Positions 9,007 to 14,596 of a stretch of 14,596 nt of DNA are shown here, piece after piece. Location: the NCBI RefSeq assembly GCF_000341285.1, contig NW_005178411.1:54655-69250 (forward strand), in the 5' to 3' direction. Below the pieces are notes generated by a model. It ran no database searches. It was given only the letters and a program-made list of their open reading frames with translations, and was not told the origin of the DNA. The stretch's first letter is position 1, and each line of letters opens with the position of its first letter. The translations under genes and the position numbers were made by a program. The stretch is from Galdieria sulphuraria. Its lineage: Eukaryota > Rhodophyta > Bangiophyceae > Galdieriales > Galdieriaceae.

Positions 9007-9195
9007 AACTGAAACGAATAGATAAGACTCTTAGGAGTGGAATCGATCGATATTTCAAATCCGTAGGCAATCGATTGCATTTTTTTCCTGAGCAGTTTTC
9101 TTTTTGGGCGGTAAAGATGAAAAGAAGAAGAATGAATTTGATTTTCTAGAGGTGGATGAAAAGGGGGGGAATGTTAGACTTGTGTACGGGTCATT
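9007..9195. promoter_or_regulatory. Divergent intergenic region with two palindromes
   Basis: These 189 bp separate the secreted-protein ATG from the RING-protein ATG. They hold two perfect palindromes, ATCGATCGAT (9042-9051) and GCAATCGATTGC (9067-9078), which share the core ATCGAT and sit 36 and 61 bp upstream of the secreted-protein start. A TTTTTGGGCGGTAAA stretch lies near 9101 and a G7 run near 9163. Binding factors are unknown. Confidence 0.3.
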
Positions 9196-10535
9196 ATGGG
9201 CAACTCTCTTGGTTCTTCCAACTCCAGTGACCTATTGAACCTTAGAAACTCAAGGACAAGTCTAGCTACCTCTAGAGAGTCGGTATCCCGTAATAGCTTT
9301 GTCACAAGAGATAGAGCTTTGGCTGAAACAGCAGTGGTGGTTCCTAGAAGGCAAAGAAGAAGACAGTCTACACGTAGAAATGACGCTGTACTCTTGTCTT
9401 TAAGTCGACTCATTGTAGAGACTGGGAGACATGCAGACTGGGTACAAGTCAATGACTCCTGGGATGAGCAAAAAGTAGAAACTTTAGTGGAAGCAAAGCT
9501 GTTGGCCCCAAGGCAGCAGGGACTGGACGAACCATTTGCCGAATACCAAGAAGAATGTCCCATATGCTTTTATTTCTATTCACAAGTAAACAGAAGTTCG
9601 TGTTGTAACAAGGTGAGTTTATACTTGGCGCAATTGCTTTCCACTTACCGCAATTGCTTGCAGCCAATTTGTACCAATTGCTTTGTTTACATACAAAGAA
9701 AGATTCGAAAAAAATGTCCTTATTGTAACAAATGGGGTTTGGAGGTTTATCTACCGAAACATAGTTGCAGTAACGACACTAAAATCCATGAAACACAAAA
9801 GTGGTCTTCTAAAGACAAAGAGAGCTTGAACGTAGATTGGAGCAGTTTATCTAATTGTACGAGTTTCTGTGAAAAAGATCATTGTATTCACTCTTCGAGT
9901 GATGTAGAGAAGCTTGAAGAAATTGCAATCCTTCTCTTGTTGAGGAAGGCATATCTTCTTTGGGTTCCATGAGAAAGGAGAGTTGTCTATCCAGTGAAAC
10001 AAAGGATTGGGTTGCTTGTGGGGAATTGGATAGTCAGAAGAAGAGTTGTCATAAAGTTCTTTGTGGAGAACAAGTCTTAAATGAATATAGTTTGATAGAT
10101 ACTTCAGAGTCTATAGAAAGTAGTTGTGATATTTCATTAGATGAACAGCTTTATAATATCAATGACATGAAAGAGGACCTTTTTGAAGACGAAACGCAAC
10201 AACAATCATCAGAAACTTCAATACTTGAGCGTTCTAGATATAAGTCATCTATTCGAAGCATGGATGAGAATCTTTTAGATTCTTTAGCACTTGCTACCAG
10301 CAGTAGTGCAGTTTCTTCTGAAGTTTCGTCCATGGAATGTTTTGAAAGAAGGGAAGATTCAAATATTTGTCCTCGGAGTATTGATGAGTTGAATGACAAG
10401 TCACTCTTCCATATTGAAGAGAATGAAGAAGAAGATATGTTTCTACAGCTTTTCAAGGTTGAACGATCTTATGATAGCAGTGTAAGGTTAGATAGTTTGA
10501 TCCATTTACCTAGTGATGAGGAAAAAGAAACATAG
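9196..10535 (+). CDS. RING-type E3 ubiquitin ligase of the DA2/GW2/Sip5 kind
   Basis: Modelled as 9196-9612, 9664-9903 and 9945-10535, 415 aa. The N-terminus MGNSLGSS is a good N-myristoylation signal, as in plant DA2 proteins (MGN...). A basic region follows, then VETLVEAKLLAP, resembling the DA2 segment before the RING. The RING reads CPIC (121-124), NRSSCC (132-137), ICTNCF (141-146) and CPYC (157-160). The pattern after removal of intron 1 closely follows the DA2/Sip5 family (NRSxCC..ICTxCF). In plants, DA2/GW2 limits organ or seed size through ubiquitination; the role here is unknown. Intron 1 (9613-9663, GTGAGT) is 51 nt and has no stop. Intron 2 is either 9904-9944 (41 nt, GTAGAG) or 9899-9948 (50 nt, GTGATG); both keep frame. 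The C-terminal ~200 residues are acidic and Ser-rich, probably disordered. Confidence 0.8.
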
Positions 10536-10762
10536 TCACACATTGTTTTACTATTATGTACTATAAAATATTTTTTCAGAAATGTTTTTAAAGAACTTTC
10601 TACCGTTTTTTATGTGAATGGCTATGCTATCCTCTTTGAGATAGTGAAACAGTAGGCATGGCATTGAATCAAGTTCATGAAATCTGACTGTGTACCATTT
10701 TGTCTTTTTCTCTTTGGGAAACAAACAATCCCTCGTACGGCAGTGTGTTGAATAACCCAACG

Positions 10763-12607
10763 ATGAACAACAATATGGCTCAAACAGATAGTTTGGAGAA
10801 TATGAAAGTTTCAGTATTGAACTCGTTGAATGAACAAGAAACACAGATGAATGGGTGGTTGAACGAAGGAATGAAACAAAAGGACAAGTTGAAGATTCTT
10901 AAGAGACAAAAGCGAAGGAAGCAACGAAAGAATAGGTCAACCAAAGAAAAATTTGTCTTCTCGAGTGAAATCACAAGTGAAAACGATGTTCAAATAGATT
11001 GGGAAGAACCAAAGTTTGAGGAAGAAGCGGGATACTTGGACGAAGAGTGGAAAGGACAGTTCCAGGAAATTTTTCAACGATTTTACCAACGTCAAGACTC
11101 CATTGAAATAGATGAGGAGCAATATTTAGAGCAAAACGAAAATTTCAGTGGGGAACAAGAACAAGGATTGAACAAGGATGTAGAGGTAGTACAAGGAGTT
11201 GACTCGTCGCAACAGGACTTTTCAATGGGACAACCCAAACTGACAAAAAAGGAAAGGAAGAAACTTATCAATCTAAAGGTAGCCAAGTTGAAGCAACAGG
11301 TGGCAGACCCTGAAGTAGTGGAACAGTGGGATGTGACTGCAGCGGATCCTAAGCTGCTCGTATATCTTAAATCATACCGCAATGCCGTTTCTGTTCCCAG
11401 TCACTGGAGACAAAAAAGAAAGTATTTACAAAATAAGCGAGGCATAGAAAAGCCGCCTTTTCAGTTACCACCTTTTATAGCCCAAACTGGTATCCAAAAG
11501 TTGCGAGATGCATACAAGGCTGTAGAGGATGAGAAGACTATGAAGCAGAAACAGAGAGAAAAAGTTCGTCCCAAACTAGGAAAAGTGGATATAGACTATC
11601 AAGTTCTCCACGATGCTTTTTTCAAGTTTCAAACAAAGCCGAGACTTACCAATCCTGGAGATCTTTACTACGAGTTTAAAGAATTGGAACCTGATCGAGC
11701 AGGCTTTAAGCCAGGAATATTGAGTGATCAGTTGAGAGAGGCGCTTGGAATGACTTCTTCTATTGATCCTCCTCCTTGGTTGATTAATATGCAGAGATAT
11801 GGACCTCCACCTAGTTACCCTCGTTTAAGAATTCCAGGATTGAACGCTCCTATTCCTCCAGGTGCATCTTTTGGTTATCAACCTGGTGGATGGGGAAAAC
11901 CTCCAGTTGACGAATATGGTCGACCTCTTTATGGAGATGTTTTTGGTGATGGAAATATATCTGAATATGCTCCTGGTTATGGCACTGAAGAGATTTATGT
12001 GCCTCCAGAAGCTCACACATATCATTGGGGTGAACTAGAACCTATAGAAGCCGAAGAGATGGAAGATGGGGAACAACAACAAAATGGAGAGGAAGAAGAA
12101 GAGATGGATGAAAATGCAGCGGAAATGTACGATATGCCTTACAACAACTCACAGAGTCGTGAAGAGGAATATGCAAGTGGAATGGAAAGTTCAAGTTCAT
12201 TTCTACCCGGTGGAGTTGCTACACCTGCGACAACAGTTGAATTGCGAAAGAGTTCACAGTTACCTAGTGACTATCAGAATGCGAATTCTGCTTCTAAACA
12301 CTTGTATCAAGTTGTTCCTGAGAAGAAAGCAGAGATTGGCAACTCTATTATGGCGACAAGTTTTGTTTACGATATTCCAAAGGATAGTCAATTAAATGCC
12401 ACAGGGTCTAGTGAAGTACAAGTCAGCATCTCTCCTGATGATTTGCAAAAGTGGAATAGAGAGAAAGCAAAAGAAAAGTATGAACAAGCCAAAATGGATA
12501 AAAAGCAACAAGCAGAATATCAAAAAGGAGAGGATGTGAGTGACATCGTTGCAGAGGGTTTGGCAAAGCAAAATAGAGAACTTGAGAGAAGGAAACGCAA
12601 AGACTAG
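10763..12607 (+). CDS. SF3B2: Splicing factor 3B subunit 2 (SF3b145/SAP145; yeast Cus1)
   Basis: A single uninterrupted exon of 614 aa. SF3B2 is a core part of the U2 snRNP SF3b complex, which holds U2 at the branch point. A Lys/Arg-rich N-terminus (about 35-60) and an acidic region lead to the DUF382 domain (about 183-300) with DVTAADPKLLVYLKSYRN, VPSHW, KRKYLQNKRGIEKPPFQLP. The PSP domain follows (about 290-331: KPRLTNPGDLYYEFKELE, LREALGM). Next is the highly conserved block PPPWLINMQRYGPPPSYP, IPGLNAPIP and GGWGKPPVDEYGRPLYGDVF (about 337-395). An acidic stretch and a charged helical tail close the protein. The first ATG in frame is at 10763; a stop in this frame at 10685 limits the upstream region. 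It is shorter than human SF3B2 (about 895 aa) because much of the N-terminal region is missing, and longer than Cus1. No introns, in contrast to PRP18. Confidence 0.95.
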   Translation: MNNNMAQTDSLENMKVSVLNSLNEQETQMNGWLNEGMKQKDKLKILKRQKRRKQRKNRSTKEKFVFSSEITSENDVQIDWEEPKFEEEAGYLDEEWKGQFQEIFQRFYQRQDSIEIDEEQYLEQNENFSGEQEQGLNKDVEVVQGVDSSQQDFSMGQPKLTKKERKKLINLKVAKLKQQVADPEVVEQWDVTAADPKLLVYLKSYRNAVSVPSHWRQKRKYLQNKRGIEKPPFQLPPFIAQTGIQKLRDAYKAVEDEKTMKQKQREKVRPKLGKVDIDYQVLHDAFFKFQTKPRLTNPGDLYYEFKELEPDRAGFKPGILSDQLREALGMTSSIDPPPWLINMQRYGPPPSYPRLRIPGLNAPIPPGASFGYQPGGWGKPPVDEYGRPLYGDVFGDGNISEYAPGYGTEEIYVPPEAHTYHWGELEPIEAEEMEDGEQQQNGEEEEEMDENAAEMYDMPYNNSQSREEEYASGMESSSSFLPGGVATPATTVELRKSSQLPSDYQNANSASKHLYQVVPEKKAEIGNSIMATSFVYDIPKDSQLNATGSSEVQVSISPDDLQKWNREKAKEKYEQAKMDKKQQAEYQKGEDVSDIVAEGLAKQNRELERRKRKD

Positions 12608-12744
12608 TAGAGAAGAGCAGGTTGATATAAAAGAATACAGGAGCTAATGAAAGAAAGCGTAGAATTTGTAAGGATGAAACTATTAAGACCAATGTCATAT
12701 TTACGAATACCGGAGACTTTACTACTTCAAATAGTATGGCTTAG

Positions 12745-13363
12745 TTACTTTGGAAGCGGTAGATTCTGATTGGCCACATCAACAGCAGTAGCACTCAGTT
12801 TGACAAGATGCTCTACATCTTCTTTATATTTATCTGCCTGTTGTCTTGTATCCATTACTTGATTTTCCAATTCTTTGACTGTTTTAGTTAATTCATTCTT
12901 TTCCTTGCATAGTGTCTCTTTCAATTTTAGTTTTTGTTTGATTGCAATAGCCTTCATCCAGTCTGTAGGATCTTGCTCGTTAAATGGTATTCTTATATAG
13001 CCGTTTTTATCGACGTGGTATTTTTGAAAGAGCTGGTCACAAATATCAAGTTTACTAGCAATGTCTTTCTCTTCGACTAGTAAATGAAATTCTTGCTATA
13101 ATAAATTTTAGCAGAAGTCTTTAGGTATTATTTGCAGTTACCTTTAGTCTTATCTCTAAGAGTTGTTTCAGTTGTTTATTGAGCAACTCAAAGTCCTCGG
13201 GATAGACGGAGGAGACTGGTTGGAAGCATTCTGAGAATTTGGAGTAGGAGCATCCATTTTCTAAGAAAGTAGAAACAGCTTTTTCAAAGGCACGTTGTAA
13301 AAGTTGAAACCTTGAAGAGTGCAAGTCATCCGTATGAGTTTGAAACCGTTTTGAGTGGATCAT
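12745..13363 (-). CDS. NNF1: Kinetochore protein Nnf1/PMF1 (MIS12 complex)
   Basis: Two exons, 13363-13142 and 13095-12745, with a 46-nt GTAACT intron; 190 aa. Nnf1/PMF1 pairs with Mis12 in the MIND/MIS12 complex linking the inner kinetochore to Ndc80. The family signature is visible in order: SRFQLLQRAFEKAVSTFLE, then CSYSKFSECFQPV (about 35-50), then across the splice QEFHLLVEEKDIASKLDICD (from about residue 75). A C-terminal coiled coil (about 118-175: KLKLKETLCKEKNELTKTV and on) matches expectation. The first ATG in frame is at 13363. It is convergent with SF3B2 (137 bp between stops) and divergent from the HEATR6-like gene; the E2F-like palindrome 48 bp upstream of its ATG would fit cell-cycle regulation. 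Kinetochore subunits evolve fast, so the assignment rests on the pattern rather than identity. Confidence 0.83.
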
Positions 13364-13410
13364 CACAAAGACTTGAGAACCGTTTCAAACCTAAAATGTA
13401 ATTTTCCCAA

Positions 13411-13427
13411 ATTTTGGCGCCCAAAAT
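13411..13427. promoter_or_regulatory. E2F-like palindrome in a divergent promoter
   Basis: ATTTTGG-CGC-CCAAAAT is a perfect inverted repeat of 7 bp arms around CGC. Read on the + strand it contains TTTTGGCGC, matching the E2F/DP consensus TTTSSCGC. It lies in the 130-bp gap between the NNF1 ATG (13363, minus) and the HEATR6-like ATG (13494, plus). A second CCC/TTT element, TTTTCCCAAA, is directly upstream at 13402-13411. E2F is conserved in red algae and drives S-phase genes; control of this pair is inferred. Confidence 0.55.
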
Positions 13428-13493
13428 GACGAAATGCGCAAGTCATATCCTTTCTAGCCTATGAAACAAAACACTTGGAAGCACAAAAGTGAA

Positions 13494-14596
13494 ATGGCTA
13501 CAAGTACTTGTTGTTCCTCGGCTCTTTTTCCTGTACAAGTGAATTCGGAACGCTGCAAGATAAGTGAAAGAACTTTGAAAGATTGTTTAGAACTTGCTTT
13601 GCGAAATTTGGTTGAAACGGTTTGTAACCAACTAGAAAATATGAAACACGAAAAGAATTCGAATATTTCTTTCGATGGAACGCAAACTTTGGAGAATGGG
13701 TTGGTAGATAACGATTCAACGGAGCTGATACTTTCCTGTAAATATTTGGCTCATGTCGTAGGAAACTTATATTCCTGTCTGCAGGGATATCTCAACTCTT
13801 ATCGTTCGAGAAAACTTGGTTGCAAACAGAGTGAATCACAGTTCTACTCAAACTTTGAACGGGTTTCTTTGGAACTTGAAAATTTACTTGAATACTTACA
13901 ACGAAACTATTCAGTCTCTCACAAGAATGAATTGTATTATGTCTTTTCCTTGAAAGCTATTCGTATCGTAAACTTGTACGTGCTTGCCAATTTACTCCAT
14001 CGTAGCCAAGTTTATCATAGTTTTTGGAACTATTTGGATGCTGAAATTGAGTCCTGTTCAAAAGTAGGTCCCGTTCCCATATTGCTAACTGATGTTTCTT
14101 CCAATACTATTGATAGCGAAAACGGTGTCTTATATTTGAGTGGCATCGTTTTGCAGGAGTGTCTGGAAAATGTTGGCAAATTTCTGTCTTCTCAAAAAGG
14201 CAAAGAAGTGATAAAGGATGAGGTTCAAACCATTGCACTACTTGTATTGCGTATTGCGACCAAGACAAACTCCATTTGTACAAACAGTCATACTTGTTGG
14301 GATTGGAGAACTCGTAGCCATATTTGTATCGACTCGTTAGAGACGAAAAGGTCCTCCTCTGCATCGGAATGGATGGATAGTGATGATTCAAGTAGAAACA
14401 GTGAGACATTTAGAATACAACTAAGAGCACTCATGTTATTTCAACAATTAGCTAGTGACTTTGGTCATCAGCTTGTACCAACTTGGAATATTATCTTTCC
14501 TTGTGGAACAAAAGGTCGGCAATGTGACTCTATAACAGGACTATTGATATCCTCACCTTTTCCTCGTATTCGTTTGGTTTCAGCAAAATGTATATC
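13494..14596 (+). CDS. HEATR6-like (DUF4042) helical-repeat protein, 3' end cut by window edge
   Basis: From the ATG at 13494 the frame stays open without any stop to the end of the window (367 codons), so it is a real, truncated gene. The first ~300 residues are helical and rich in Leu, Ser and Asn (LKDCLELALRNLVETVCNQ and so on). The last ~65 residues resemble the start of the DUF4042 domain of HEAT repeat-containing protein 6: FRIQLRALMLFQQLASDFG, a Trp as in the family's GYW motif (LVPTWNIIFP), then ITGLLISSPFPRIRLVSAKC, matching the family pattern SLL..L.D.SPKVRLAA. The function of HEATR6 is poorly known. It shares the upstream region with NNF1. An alternative is another HEAT/ARM protein; the missing C-terminus would decide. 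Confidence 0.65.
   Translation, partial: MATSTCCSSALFPVQVNSERCKISERTLKDCLELALRNLVETVCNQLENMKHEKNSNISFDGTQTLENGLVDNDSTELILSCKYLAHVVGNLYSCLQGYLNSYRSRKLGCKQSESQFYSNFERVSLELENLLEYLQRNYSVSHKNELYYVFSLKAIRIVNLYVLANLLHRSQVYHSFWNYLDAEIESCSKVGPVPILLTDVSSNTIDSENGVLYLSGIVLQECLENVGKFLSSQKGKEVIKDEVQTIALLVLRIATKTNSICTNSHTCWDWRTRSHICIDSLETKRSSSASEWMDSDDSSRNSETFRIQLRALMLFQQLASDFGHQLVPTWNIIFPCGTKGRQCDSITGLLISSPFPRIRLVSAKCI

Noticed and set aside
8754-9080. 108-codon minus-strand ORF starting at 9080
   Set aside because: It reads through the intron at 8858-8916 in a different frame; the spliced product starting at 9006 has a signal peptide and better coding character.
9098-9116. Second E2F site (TTTTTGGGCGGTAAA)
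   Set aside because: It matches the consensus only partly and is not palindromic, unlike the 13411 site.
9174-9563. Long minus-strand ORF opposite the RING gene
   Set aside because: Antisense shadow of the Ser/Arg-rich N-terminal coding region; no motifs.

Overview
The window looks like a stretch of nuclear genome from a compact, intron-bearing unicellular eukaryote, most likely a cyanidiophycean red alga of the Galdieria type. The reasons are: only eukaryotic gene families (spliceosome, kinetochore, MICOS, tRNA-splicing endonuclease), very short introns (nearly all 46-67 nt, many at 48-51 nt, donor almost always GTA), AT-rich spacers, and genes packed 60-260 bp apart. The organism is an inference. 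The families were recognised by reading motifs, without a database search. All gene models were spliced by hand from reading frames and GT...AG boundaries.

Layout. 1-1564 (-): a multi-exon CPBP-type intramembrane protease, running off the left edge. 1758-2863 (-): the catalytic Sen34 subunit of tRNA-splicing endonuclease. 3128-3982 (+): an unrecognised helical protein with an unclear 5' end. 3983-5279: a 1.3-kb AT-rich spacer that holds two diverged copies of a ~130-bp element and no convincing gene. 5280-6545 (-): splicing factor Prp18, six exons. 6605-8485 (+): the MICOS subunit Mic60/mitofilin, divergent from PRP18. 8657-9006 (-): a small two-exon secreted protein whose exons are too short to stand out as ORFs. 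9196-10535 (+): a RING E3 ligase of the DA2/GW2/Sip5 type with a putative N-myristoylation site. 10763-12607 (+): intronless SF3B2, the U2 snRNP SF3b subunit. 12745-13363 (-): the kinetochore protein Nnf1/PMF1. 13494-14596 (+): the start of a HEATR6-like (DUF4042) protein, open to the right edge.

The genes do not form one pathway. Three act in RNA processing (Sen34, Prp18, SF3B2); the others serve mitochondria, the kinetochore, ubiquitination, membrane proteolysis and secretion. Four gene pairs are divergent and may share promoters: Sen34/unknown, PRP18/MIC60, secreted protein/RING, and NNF1/HEATR6-like. The last has a perfect E2F-like palindrome between the two start codons.

I found no mobile element, CRISPR array, rRNA or tRNA. 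The least explained items are the paired element at 4516-4645 and 4803-4935, the small secreted protein, the in-frame intron that splits the RING finger, and the TAG inside the unknown gene.
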